DNA from: Fereydounia khargensis
Taxonomy: Eukaryota; Basidiomycota; Ustilaginomycetes; Urocystidales; Fereydouniaceae
DNA: 64,000 nt
Reading direction: 5' to 3'
NCBI GenBank assembly: GCA_026413255.1
Contig: JAOCZO010000003.1
Coordinates: 490,266-554,265 of the forward strand
Below the pieces are notes generated by a model that saw only the letters and a program-made list of their open reading frames with translations, was not told the DNA's origin and ran no database searches. Every line of letters begins with the position of its first letter. Positions within the stretch are counted from its first letter, which is position 1. Made by a program: the position numbers and the translations under genes. Positions 21,042 through 32,173 of this stretch are shown piece after piece.

Positions 21042-22866
21042 ATGGCTGGAAACGGTGGCCGCTTCTATCCCTTGGGGAGTAACCATGCTCCTTCGTCCAA
21101 CGAGTCGAGCCAGCTCTCCTCCGCCTCCGACACTTACGCACAGGCATCCTCCTTTTCCAACCAGCAAAAGTATCTCCTCGAGGATCCCAACTCTCTCGCA
21201 GAGGAAGATGACTACCTCCACGACAGCAAGGATGACAAGATGCCCTCGACCGGTTCCAGTTTCTTCAACACTCGAGGTGTGCTCAATATCCTCACTCTCG
21301 CCCTTATCGCCATGGCACTCCTCATGCTCTTCCTAGGGTACCCCGTCATCATCGAGATTCGTCGCCGTCTCAGTGACTATGAGCTTGGTGTCAGCTCGGG
21401 CACGCGCATGACCAATATTGCTCAGCGAGGCTTGATTGATCCCGACACTCCCAAGACCGCCATGAGTCGTACCAGTGACGAGGACGGATCCAAATGGCAC
21501 CTGGTCTTTAGCGACGAGTTCAACACTGAAGGTCGTACTTTCTTCCCTGGTGACGATCCCTACTGGGAGGCCGTAGACATCTGGTACTGGGGAACGGGTG
21601 ACTACGAGTGGTACACTCCTGAGGCAGTCAACACAACGGACGGCGCGCTGACTATCACCATCGAGGCAGTCGAGACCAACAACAAGAACTTCCGTTCCGG
21701 CATGGTCCAGTCATGGAACAAGGTCTGCTTCCAAGGCGCCTACTACGAGTTTTCTGCCATCCTTCCCGGCTCTCGCTCTGCGCCTGGTTTCTGGCCCGGT
21801 CTCTGGACACAGGGAAACCTCGGTCGTCCCGGTTACGGTGCTACCAACGAAGGTCTCTGGCCCTACAGCTACAACGAGTGTGACACTGGCATCCTGCCCA
21901 ACCAGACCTATCTTGACAAGTCCGGACCCGAAAAGGCTCTCGACGCTCACGGTCTCTTCTCACAACAATCCAACTACGAGCTCTCCTGGCTGCCGGGAAT
22001 GCGATTCCCCTCCTGCACCTGCTCTGGCGAAGAACACCCGGGTCCTAGCAACAACGTTGGCCGATCCGCTCCTGAGCTCGATATTCTCGAGGCCAAGATT
22101 GACGGCAACCACGGCCAGACTTCCCAATCGCTCCAAATGGCTCCCTTCGACATTGACTACTACTACGGCAACGGCACTGGTCAAGTCAAGATCTATGATG
22201 ATCTTACCGAGCTCAACGACTACAAGGGTGGCTCCATCCAGGAAGCCATTTCTGCCCTCAGCCAGGTTCCTGACGACTCATACGAACTCAGTCCGCAGCC
22301 GAGGTACACCACCTTTGGTGTCGAGTACGAACCGGACTGGGAAGGAGATGGAAAGGACGCCTACGTCACTTGGTACATGGACGGAAAGCCTACATGGACC
22401 CTGTATGGCGCGGCTATTGGACCGGTGCCAGATCTTGATATTGGCCAGCGTCTCGTTCCTCGTGAACCCATGGTAAGCACCTGCCTTCCTACTCCTCAAG
22501 GTAGTAATATTTTTACTGACCCGATCCTCTTGCAGGCCATGGTCATGAACTTGGCCATCTCTCAGAGCTTCCAGGTCCCTCAATGGGACCTTCTCGAGTT
22601 CCCAGCCCAGTTCAAGATCGACTATGTTCGCGTCTACCAGAAAGATGATCGACCCGACCGAGTCAGCTGCGACCCATCAGACTACCCCACCTACAACTAC
22701 ATTGAAAAGTACGTTCCGCCTTTGCTGCTTCCTCGCCATTTGCAGTCGTTCCTAACGCTTTCTCATCTATTCCTGTTTCAACAGCAACAAGGACATTTAC
22801 TTCAATGCAAACAAGACCGAGTTCCCCAAGAGCAAGATCCCTAAGAACCGCCTTACCGGCTGTTAA
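21042..22866 (+). CDS. beta-glucan synthesis-associated protein KRE6/SKN1, paralogue 1
   Basis: KRE6/SKN1 proteins are type II membrane proteins of the secretory pathway with a GH16-like lumenal domain, needed for beta-1,6-glucan of the cell wall. Exons 21042-22472, 22536-22708 and 22785-22866 join to 561 residues. A Ser/Gln-rich cytosolic tail (1-78) is followed by a membrane anchor at about 81-103 (ILTLALIAMALLMLFLGYP), then the catalytic domain. The GH16 acid motif is E345-L-D347-I-L-E350. Also seen: [20 protein letters not shown], the CTCSGEEHPGP loop and WYMDGKPTW. The tail ends KIPKNRLTGC, shared by three of the four paralogues. It is closest to paralogue 4, including intron positions after REPM and after YIE. 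First and only plus-strand member of the cluster. Confidence 0.93.
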
Positions 22867-23008
22867 AGCATTCAATCCACTCTACAGTATCTCATGTGTA
22901 ATTATCTCTCCTCTCAGGCATTTTTGATTTGAACCTTCCATCGTTATTGTCCTCGTGCACCTGCACTGCGTCATTGCATTGTCTATTGAAAGGAACGGAG
23001 AAAATCGT

Positions 23009-25541
23009 CTATGCGGGAGGGTTGGGACCGGGTTCGACGGATGCTGGGTTGGTGCATCCGTCTGGGTACAGCCGGTTGCGGGGCCAGGGCTCGCCGTATC
23101 CCTGTTTGTATATCCATGAAATCCGCTTGTCAGCACGCTTTCTCGGAAAGGACATCGATGATTGGGGGCTCGGAAACTTACACCAGTATCTCTTGTTCCG
23201 CCCCAAGTCGTGAGGTTGGGGTTGCTGTGGGTAGCGACAGCGACGGTGTGTTTTTCAGTAACAGGCTTTCTCCACAGATGGGTTCCGGCAATTGCTGCTT
23301 ACTTGTATGCCTCGGCGTGTCGCTCAATGTAAGCGGCAGTGGGGAAGTTGTCCGGATCACATCCACTGTTTTTGTCGAATCAGCAATCAATATCGTCGAT
23401 GACTCTGGGGCGTGGGACACTTACATGTTTTCTTTGCCCTCAGGCTGGTAGACACGGATATAATCGACCGACATTTTGCCCGGCCATTCCAGATTGTCAA
23501 ATTCGACAGTTCCAAAGCCAGATGAGATGGCCAGGTTCATGATCAGATACTAATCAAACACGCATCCCTCATTAGTCTTTTCATATCTTCGGGTTGAAAG
23601 TGGGAGAGAATGACACGTACCATTGGCTCTTCGGGAACGGGGCGCCTAGCGATTCCAACGCGTGGGTCAGCGGCTAGCGCGCCGGATCGCAGCGTCCATG
23701 ACTTTTCGCCATCGTTGATCCAGGTAATGTACCCGTCTGGCCCAGCTTCGTACTCGAATCCATCTGATTGAACGCCGATTTGGTCAGATCGCGAGAGGCA
23801 GACAGCTCGATGATATCGGGTGGCATGGAGACTTACAAACGGCAAACTCGCCACCAGAGTACTGATACGCACGCTGATTGGTATCTGCGACGCCACTAGC
23901 TGATTGCTGCAAGACATTGCCTTGGTATCTGCCCTCCACTCGTCAGCCCCAATCCCTCATCTGACAAGCGTGATATAGTGCACTTACTCGTTCAACTTTG
24001 CCGAATCCTGGAAAAACTCGTACTCGTTCCCGGTCGTGTTGATGAGATGGTAACCGGAGTTGGCCGGCATCCACTGACCAGACTGAGATACGCCGCCCTT
24101 ACCGCCAGAGACTTGGGCTTCGAAGACGTCGATTTCTGGCGCAGATCGACCGACAAAATTACCGTTATCGTCCTTGGGGCCCGGGTGATCTTCACCTGGG
24201 CACGTGCATGCGGAAAGGCGCTGGCCTGGTTGCCAACTGATGCTTGTCGTGTCGTATTTGTTGTTGTACTAGAGCGCTATCGGTCAGCGCAAGTTTTCAG
24301 AGGTGGAACAGATAAGGGATAGTGTACGTACGACAGTGTCACCAGTAGTCAAAGCGTCATCGGGACCCAAGCCATCTGGGGTAGTTTGGTTGCGCAGGGT
24401 CCCGACATCACATGCGCTGTAGGCATATGGCCACGTGCCTTGTGTAGTTGCGCCGTAATTGGCTCGTCCTAGATTTCCCATTGTCCACTATTCCAAGGGA
24501 AAAACATGAGTAAACGTTAGGAAACTAGGGCGTGGAAGGGGTTAAGAGTGGGACTCACAATAGCTGGCCACCATCCTGACACTGAACTGCTACCAGGTAG
24601 CTGCACACGAGTCTCGACGTAGCCGCCTGTGAAGCAGAACTGATTCCATGTTGTGATTTGGCCACTTCGGAAACTGGAGTACCACCTCGGCGTGAGTTGA
24701 AAAGCGCTTGCCTGCGAAAAGAAATCATATGGTTGCCAAACTCACTTGAGGTTGTTAGTGGGGATCTGGTCGGCAGTAATGACGAGCGATCCGTCCTCAG
24801 TAGTCACAGCTGACGGGTGGTAGTATTCCTTTTGATAGAGGGCAATGTGTCAGCCTAGGCATCAATGGTTAACCGTGGGGAATGATGAACCCACATAATC
24901 TGCTGTAGCCCAAGGCCAAAGCTCGACAGCAGTCCAGAAGGGATCATCGCCGGGCCAGAACGATCGTCCAGGCTTATTAAACTCGTCACTGAATACGAGG
25001 TTCATTTTGGTGTTTCCGTCGATGCTCATCTTGCTCCTGAGTTCGTCGGGGGTATCTGGGTCGATAAGATCGAAACGGACATCGCCCACAGGAGCAGCGG
25101 GGATCTGACCTGTGCCGTTGGTGCCTCCTACGTTGTATCCTCCCTTGGTACTGCTGTGCGCTAGTCGGGCGAACTCAATGACGGGATAGCCTAGGAAGAG
25201 CATCACGATTCCACCGAATATGAGGAAGACGGTAAGCATATTGAGAATGCCCTTGGAATCGAGTCGACTTCCATTTCTGTCGCCACCACGAGGAGAAGTG
25301 AGGTGAGTGTGTGATAAAAAGGAGGAGAGAGAGAGTGTGTGTGTGGAAGATCGTACCTGGAATCCCTTTCAATATCATGCAACTCGTCATCTTCGATGTA
25401 AAGATCTGTGTATGGAAGAGGGTAGCCGTGTCCTGACCCAGAGGCGGATCCTTTTTCGCTGAGAAATGGGGTCGATACGTGGTACGTTGATGATGACCCA
25501 CTGCCACTCGTGGTGCCGCTAGTGGGATATTTTTCACTCAT
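23009..25541 (-). CDS. beta-glucan synthesis-associated protein KRE6/SKN1, paralogue 2 (12 exons)
   Basis: Twelve exons on the minus strand: 25357-25541, 24895-25276, 24746-24828, 24559-24673, 24332-24487, 23988-24268, 23837-23928, 23621-23763, 23425-23549, 23303-23365, 23182-23224 and 23009-23101. They join without a frame break to 586 residues. Cytosolic tail, membrane anchor near the start of exon 2 ([19 protein letters not shown]), then the GH16-like domain with E352-I-D354-V-F-E357. Conserved marks [20 protein letters not shown] and [11 protein letters not shown] are present. The C-terminus differs from its siblings: it ends in a Pro/Asn-rich stretch ([16 protein letters not shown]) instead of a final N-x-L/F-x-G-C. 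It is the most diverged and by far the most intron-rich copy. Intron 1 carries a GA/GT repeat at 25326-25346. Confidence 0.88.
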
Positions 25542-26325
25542 AGTGTCGTGTTGGGATGTCAGGGAGCCATATGGGGGCCCGGTGGCTTACTCACCCTCGA
25601 TGCTGTATATATTCAGTCAAGAGATTCCCGGCCTAACCTCACTAGTCGGGGGTTCTGCCTCTGTGGGGCAAGGCAGGGATTAGGCACATGTCCATTCATG
25701 GGGACTTTGGCACGAGGGCGAGACAGCGACAAGTGACGGTGATAGTGACAGGGGTGTACTGTATGCAACCCATCAGACACTGGTGATGCACTGGGCCAGG
25801 CTGCTGTATGTTGCAGTTGTCAACAAACCGTCTCATCGGTTGCACGAACTTGGACCGCTCGTCAAGACAGAAAAGGGCCCAACTGCGCAGCATACAGGGA
25901 GGAAGATGGTGTACTCGACCAAAAAAAGTAACATCTGCCCGCCCTCCCGCACCGCATCGCCGCTGTGTCAAGTTGAGCCGGCGGCGGAGTCTGTGTATGC
26001 GTGGGCGCGGTGTGCATGCGTCCAGTGACATGACGCTGTGAGATTGGGTCATTGATTTAGGGCGAAACCTCGCTTGTTTGGCTCTCCAACTCTGTTGCAT
26101 CAGATGCCGGTGTCTTTTTTTTCCCCTTTTGTGTTCACTCTCGCGTGTATCTGACACACACTCACAGCGACCCTGTACCGTACGATCCATCATGTGCAGC
26201 AGGATGATTATCCCAAGTTTGGATTCAATCCTGTCCGATTCGTCTGTTCTGGTGTGGTACATTACAAACAGTATACGCAGTACTTTATCAAAGAAGGGAG
26301 AATAAAATCGTCCGAGGATGCATCT
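25542..26325. other. intergenic region between KRE6-like paralogues 2 and 3
   Basis: 784 bases holding the promoter of paralogue 2 and the 3' UTR of paralogue 3. A TATATA sequence near 25606-25611 lies about 65 bases upstream of the paralogue 2 start on the minus strand. One TACTGTA heptamer is at 25757. No gene seen. Confidence 0.4.
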
Positions 26326-28092
26326 CTAGCAGCCAGTGAGTTTGTTCTTGGGCCAGGCGTACTTTTCCTGGGGGAAGATGGTGTAGTTTGGGTTGGTGTA
26401 GATGTCCAGATGGTCCTCGATGTACTTGGAGGTTGGGTGGTCCGGTGGGTCGCACGAGAGACGGTCATCTTGACCATCTGGTTGGTACACGCGCACGTAG
26501 TCAACCGACATGAAGGCGGGGAATGTGATTCCGCCCGATCCAAAGTTGACTCGCTGGAAGCCGTCCGACACGGCCAGGTTCATAATGATTGCCATGGGCT
26601 CAGTCGGTACGATACGCTGGCCGATGTCCATATCTGGGCGCGCGGGGAAGGCAGTCGGGTTGACTTGCCACACAGCCTTGCCGTCTAGGTACCACACCAC
26701 CTTACCGTTGCCGTTATAGTCAAAGTCGGGCCAGAACTCGACTCCGTACCGAATAAACTCGCCGTCCGTCGCTGCGAATCCGGAATCGGGCACTTGGGAG
26801 AGACCGGATACCGCCTCTTGCAATTGACCACCAGTGTACGTGTTGAATGTGGTCTGATCACCAAACAGTTGTGCATCTGTGGGTGTCGCGTTGCCCCAGG
26901 CGTACGAGTCGTCAAAGGGCGCAATCTGGAGCGACATGGATGCAAACGAGTGGTCACCCTGCACTTGAACCTCAAAAATGTCGAGCTCGGGAGCGGATCG
27001 ACCCACGTTCACGTTGGGACCTGGGTGGTCTTCGCCTGGACATGTGCACGCTGGAAGACGCATTCCTGGGAGGTAGGAGAGCTCGCCATTGTAAGCATAC
27101 TGAGCCGTAGACTGGGTCGCTCCTTCCGGGCCAGTGCCATTGATGAACGTCTGGTTTGGCAAGATGCCCGTGTCACAGCTCTGGTAGGTGTAGGGCCACA
27201 TTCCTTGAGTGGACCCTTGGTAGCCAGGTCGACCGAGGTTGCCCATGAGCCATACCGCAGGCCAGTAACCCGAGGTGCTAGGTCCACCAGGGAGCCTTAC
27301 GGAAAACTCAATGTAGCCGCCCTGGAAGCAAAACTTGTTCCACGACTGGAGCATGCCAGACTGAAAGTTTTTGTTGTGCGTTTCGGTTTCGGTGAGTGCA
27401 ATCTGGAGAGCGCCTCCAGTGGTGTTGATGGCCTCGGGCGAGTACCACTCAAAGTCACCTGTTCCCGAGTACCAGAGGTCGACTGCCTCCCAGAAGGGAT
27501 CGTCGCCTGGCCAGAAGGTCCTTCCCTCCTCTTCAAACTCGTCGGAAAAGACGAGATGGAAGGACTTGCCGTCGTGAGATGTCCAGGTGGTTGCATCTTC
27601 TGGTGTATCCGAGTCGATGAGGTTGGAAATGTCCAGTGCTGGTACCTGGCCAGATCCGTTGGTGCCGCCGAGGTTAAAGCCGCCCTTGGTACTGTGGTCA
27701 TAGACCTTGAGTACCTTGACCAGGATTGGGTATCCGAGGAAAAGCATGAGAAGGCCGAGAGCGATGAGGGTGAGGGTGATAATGTTGAGCAGTCCACGGA
27801 CGGAGAGCGAGTGGGATGACTTGTCCCAGTCGCGACTCATGTCGTGGAGGTAGTCATCATCCTCGGCGTCGTTAGGGAGGAACGACTTGCGCTCGCCTTG
27901 ACGCTGGGCTAGTGGAGAGGTGGCGCTGGGCCTGTTTGCTGACGAATATGCTGTTGCCGTTGCCGCTGCTCCTGCTGCTCCAGGTGCAAGGGGGCGAAAG
28001 ATGGCCTCATGGCTGCTGCTACCACTGCCGCCGCCACTGCCGCTGGAATGGCTGTTGTACGAAGCCTGGCCGCCAGATTCGAGCCGACTCAT
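26326..28092 (-). CDS. beta-glucan synthesis-associated protein KRE6/SKN1, paralogue 3 (intronless)
   Basis: Single exon, 588 residues from the ATG at 28092 (MSRLESGGQASYN); the frame is open upstream but has no earlier ATG near the coding part. A Gly/Ser/Ala-rich cytosolic tail is followed by a membrane anchor (IITLTLIALGLLMLFLGYP) and the GH16-like lumenal domain. Catalytic motif E369-L-D371-I-F-E374. Also [31 protein letters not shown] and WYLDGKAVW. It ends WPKNKLTGC. The lack of any intron, beside siblings with 3, 5 and 12 exons, suggests intron loss or an mRNA-derived copy. Several N-x-S/T sequons in the lumenal part fit a glycosylated secretory protein. Confidence 0.93.
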   Translation of the reverse strand: MSRLESGGQASYNSHSSGSGGGSGSSSHEAIFRPLAPGAAGAAATATAYSSANRPSATSPLAQRQGERKSFLPNDAEDDDYLHDMSRDWDKSSHSLSVRGLLNIITLTLIALGLLMLFLGYPILVKVLKVYDHSTKGGFNLGGTNGSGQVPALDISNLIDSDTPEDATTWTSHDGKSFHLVFSDEFEEEGRTFWPGDDPFWEAVDLWYSGTGDFEWYSPEAINTTGGALQIALTETETHNKNFQSGMLQSWNKFCFQGGYIEFSVRLPGGPSTSGYWPAVWLMGNLGRPGYQGSTQGMWPYTYQSCDTGILPNQTFINGTGPEGATQSTAQYAYNGELSYLPGMRLPACTCPGEDHPGPNVNVGRSAPELDIFEVQVQGDHSFASMSLQIAPFDDSYAWGNATPTDAQLFGDQTTFNTYTGGQLQEAVSGLSQVPDSGFAATDGEFIRYGVEFWPDFDYNGNGKVVWYLDGKAVWQVNPTAFPARPDMDIGQRIVPTEPMAIIMNLAVSDGFQRVNFGSGGITFPAFMSVDYVRVYQPDGQDDRLSCDPPDHPTSKYIEDHLDIYTNPNYTIFPQEKYAWPKNKLTGC

Positions 28093-28845
28093 GGTCGTGT
28101 ATGTATGGTTTGGAGGAAGGTGGAGGAAGAAGGGGAGAGACGGACGGACGGAAGAGAAGACGAAAAGGAAGAGATGGATTCCGGACAAGCAACAACAAGA
28201 AGGCAGATGGTGCCCGACCGCCCCCTATACTGATATTGATCCATCACATCCTTTACGGCTCAGCTCTGCACATGGAAAGCCTCATGCTCACTCTCGACAC
28301 GGCACTCTGTGCCGGCATGACATGACGTGAGCCGCATTGCGCGCGAGTGTGTGTTTTGTGTGCGGTCAGTCGCTCGAGTCCCATGTGGGGGCCCATTTTG
28401 GCAGTCTGCCAGAGTGCGCACTGCCGTCGGTTCGAAAGCGCGCGCGCGCGTGTGTGTGTGTGTGGGTGCGCCTGCGTTGACTGCGCTTCCGCCGGCGGGT
28501 CAGCCGCAGTGCCAGTGTCTGTGTGAATCGGCCAGAGCTGCATCGGCGGCACCCTGCATAGCTTGGCTCGTTCGTTTCATTTTCCACACCCCTAACCCTG
28601 GCCGCGGTCTGAGACTGGGACTGGGCTGTGCGCCTGCCCCCTGGGCCTCCGTGAACGGCGTGCCGGCCGGCCAAGTGGCAGCGCAGACAAACCTTTGACA
28701 TGCCTTCCACGCATCTCCGAGGTCTCCTCTCGCTCACAGATCGACCGAGATGAATACTGTATTCAATAAATAGTCCATGGAGTTCGGGTCATAGCAAGAT
28801 GTGTCAGATATGTATATACAAGTGCAGTCATGGAATCGTGGCCTA
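28093..28845. other. intergenic region between KRE6-like paralogues 3 and 4
   Basis: 753 bases with the promoter of paralogue 3 and the 3' UTR of paralogue 4. It holds an alternating CG/TG repeat (28439-28464, listed separately) and a TACTGTA heptamer at 28755. No gene seen. Confidence 0.4.
28439..28464. repeat. alternating (CG)n(TG)n dinucleotide repeat
   Basis: A CG run continues directly into a TG run, a purine-pyrimidine alternation of about 26 bases of the kind that can adopt Z-DNA. It lies upstream of paralogue 3. Confidence 0.85.
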
Positions 28846-30891
28846 TCAGCATCCCTGCAGTCGGTTCTTGGGGATCCTGCTCTTGGGGAACTCGGTGAGG
28901 TTGCGGTTGTAGTACATCTCCTTGTTCCTGTTGCACCAAAACCACCATCATCCTTGTCAGTCCATCTGTCACATCAACAAGACGCTTCCTCTTGCCCAAC
29001 TCACCTCTCGATATAGTCAAATGTCGGATAGTCCGAGGGGTCGCAGCTCACTCGGTCAGGTCGACCATCTCGCTGGTACACTCGCACATAGTCAATCTTG
29101 AACTGTGCTGGGAATCGCAACAGCGACCAATCCGGCATCTGGAAACTTTCCGAAATGGCCAAGTTCATGATCACAAACTGTCACAAAAAGAGAACGGGTG
29201 TCAGTCAGTAAAGTTAATCCCAGGCAACATCGCCACATCTCGTGCTACTGCCATCACTCACCATAGGCTCTCGCGGGATCAGCCTGCGTCCCATGTCGAG
29301 CTCGGGAACAGGTCCAATCGAGGCCGAGTAGAGTGTCCACGTTCGTTGCCCGTTAATGTACCAAGTCGCATAGGCGCCCTCGCCATCGCCGTTCCAGTCA
29401 GGCTCATACTCGACACCAAACGTCGTGTACTGGTTACCAGGGTACAGCTCATACGCATTGTCCGGCACCTGACTCAGCGCCGAGATGGCCTCCTGGATTG
29501 CACCGCCCTTGTAGTCATTCAGCTCGGTCGTAGCGTCCCAGATGGCCACCTCGCCTGTGCCATTGCCATAGTAGTAGTCAATGTCGAACGGTGCCATCTG
29601 CAGCGACTGCGAAGTCTGACCGTGGCCAGTGCGCGCATCCACCTTGGCTTCCAGGATATCCAACTCGGGAGCCGAGCGTCCCACATTGTTGTTCGGACCA
29701 GGGTGGTCCTCTCCAGGGCAAGTGCACGCCGGGAAACGCATACCAGGCAGCCACGAGAGCTCATTGTTGTATCCGGCCGAGAAGAGGCCGTTGGCGTTGA
29801 GCGCAGCCGGAGGGCCGGTGCCATTGACGTATGTCTGGTTGGGAAGCATTCCCGTATCGCACTCGTTGTAACTGTAAGGCCACATGCCCTCGTTGGTTGC
29901 ACCATAGCCAGGTCGTCCCAAGTTGCCCTGAGTCCAGAGACCAGGCCAGAAACCAGGAGCAAGGTTCGAGCCCGGGAGAATGGCGGAAAACTCGTAGTAG
30001 GCGCCCTGGAAGCAGAGTTTGTTCCACGACTGAACCATGCCAGAACGGAAGTTCTTGTTGTTGGTCTCGACCTCTTCGATGGTAATGGTGAGTGCACCGT
30101 CAGTCGTGTTGACGGCCTCTGTTGCATGGAAACCACGTGCGCGCGCGGGTGTCAGTGTCAGTGTCAGGTCCCGCTGCTATTGCTGCTGCAAGATGTGTTG
30201 AGATGCATGTCGACTCACCAGGCGTGTACCATTCCAGATCACCAGTACCCCAGTACCAAAGGTCAACGGCCTCCCAGTACGGGTCGTCACCGGGCCAAAA
30301 GGTCCTGCCTTCCTGCTCAAATTCATCGCTGAAAACTAGATGCCACGAGGAGCCGTCCTCAGCGCTAACACGGGACATGGCTGCGCTAGGCGTGTCTGGG
30401 TCAATAAGGCCTCGCTGGCTGATAGATGTAAGCCTCTCTGCCGAGCTGATGCCCATCTCGTATGGGCTGAGCCTCCTGCGGATCTCGACGAGGATCGGGT
30501 AGCCGAGGAAGAGCATGAGCAGACCAAGGGCGATAAGGGTGAGGGTAAGAATATTCAGGACACCACGAGAGTTGAAGCAGCTTGAAGAGCGCTTGCCACG
30601 GAACTTGGTGCCTGTCACATCGTGCTGCGTCGTAGAATGTCATACCACAATTGTTAGAACAAAGGCCAGAGAGCGGGCGGAATGGCTCAAAGTAGAACTG
30701 CTTACGAGATAGTCGTCCTCTTCTTCATCATGAGTCCAGTTCCTGGCTTGTTGCTGCGAGCGATTGCCGCCAGAGTAGGCGGACGAGACACCGGCATAAT
30801 TCTCGGCACTCGAGTGCTGGCTCGACTCTTGTGAGGAAGTAGGCTGCTTGTTAGGGAGGGCGGTAAAGTCGCCCTTCCTTGCTGGTGGCAT
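28846..30891 (-). CDS. beta-glucan synthesis-associated protein KRE6/SKN1, paralogue 4
   Basis: Minus-strand exons 30706-30891, 30219-30624, 29262-30118, 29005-29177 and 28846-28927 join in frame to 567 residues. A hydrophilic cytosolic tail (MPPARKGDFTALPNKQ...) with an acidic EEEDDYL patch is followed by a membrane anchor (ILTLTLIALGLLMLFLGYP) and the GH16-like domain with E349-L-D351-I-L-E354. Shared marks: [40 protein letters not shown]. It ends RIPKNRLQGC. Sequence and the last two intron positions make it the sister of paralogue 1, although they sit at opposite ends of the cluster and on opposite strands. The start is the first ATG of exon 1. Confidence 0.92.
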
Positions 30892-32173
30892 GTTGGGCTG
30901 TGCTTTCGGGTTTGAGATGGTGGTAGAATACAGAACCGACACGAGACGATGAAGGTTAAGATGTTAAAGAATGTCAGAGTTAGACAGAGAGAAGGAGAGG
31001 GTGAGGAATCATTGCCATCAACAGTGTCGAGAGGGGGCGGCGACGCCAGTCAGCCTGGATAGCCAAAAAGGCTTGGCACGCGGATCAGTCCGCTAGGCTG
31101 CTGGACCATACTGGCTGGCAGCGGTGGCATGATTGTGTGCGTTCGAGGTCAGCTCAGCAGCGGGGCTGGGCAAAGGCAAAGCGCAAAACTGTAGAATTGC
31201 TTGGCGCGCGGGGGAAGGGGAAAGCAGGTATCAGACAAGTCGGCACAGACGCCACGCTACGCAGGGAAAGAGGAAGACAGGAAGTAGGGAGGTGGGGTGC
31301 ATAGCCAGAGCTAGCCATGTGCGAATAGAACAGGGCTCAGGGGTGGCCATAGAAAGCGACACGTTCTATACAGCCTCCCTTCCGCATCGCCTTTATGTAA
31401 TGCGCCAAGAGCTGTGTGTTAGTGAGTGTGAGAGCCTGCTAGCCAGCGACAGGTTACGGGCTACCGTGGTTTGAGGAGAGGCAAAGGCACTTGGCCACTC
31501 TCACCGCCCGTTCTCTGCGGTGCTGCTTCTCGCATGCCAAGACGCGACTGGGACTAGTGCATTGTAATTCAATAGGCTTCGGCTGTGTTGTGAGTGCATT
31601 ACAAGCTGGCTAGTGTTGAATTACTGCACTGACTTACCGAGGGAGATGCGGTTCGGCCTCACACCGATCCGCCCTTGCCTGCGACCTCGACCGTGACCGC
31701 GACCGCGACCGACCCGCCCGCCGTATGCATTCACGCCCGGCGATAATAATGACAACGCACTATTTTGAGGTGACTGAAATCAAAATCGAATCTGAACTAC
31801 AACACGCCCTCGCCGACGTTGATCGCCCCTCCTTGCCCCCCTCTCTGCTCAAGCGCGTTCGTTTCGCTCGTTTGCTGGAAAAGGACGAAAAAGGCCCCTC
31901 CCTATGGAGGATCGTCTCTGCCAAGCTTTTAAACAATCAACTCAGCCCAGTCAGCCCTCGCGCCAGCACACAGAGGCAGAGAGACAGAGAGTCACCGACC
32001 GAAAATCCAAACCACCAACTGCACTCCATTCTCGCAGTCCTTTGCTCGTCGTCGTCACATATCACACTCACTCTACAGTGGCCTTCACCACTCGCATCGC
32101 AAAACATCACATCACCTCATCTCCCAACAGACCCATCCACACTCCCTCTCACCGAGTTGGTCTGCCGCCCATC
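30892..32173. promoter_or_regulatory. divergent intergenic region, KRE6-like paralogue 4 / ROT1
   Basis: 1282 bases between divergent start codons of two genes of the same pathway, so both promoters lie here. An imperfect inverted repeat sits at 31556-31630 and a GACCGC-rich stretch near 31682-31712. A long open frame from 31725 overlaps the ROT1 start out of frame; I regard it as non-coding. Confidence 0.4.
31556..31630. repeat. imperfect inverted repeat
   Basis: Left arm 31556-31572 and right arm 31616-31630 pair as AGTGCA..TAATTCAA against TTGAATTA..TGCACT, with a small bulge and a loop of about 43 bases. Confidence 0.55.

Noticed and set aside
26794-27819. Plus-strand open frame of 341 codons opposite KRE6-like paralogue 3
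   Set aside because: It is the exact antisense of conserved GH16-like sequence and shows no independent features.
28992-30332. Plus-strand open frame of 446 codons opposite KRE6-like paralogue 4
   Set aside because: It spans several introns and exons of the real minus-strand gene and consists of reverse-strand reading of conserved codons; no domain, signal or repeat supports it.
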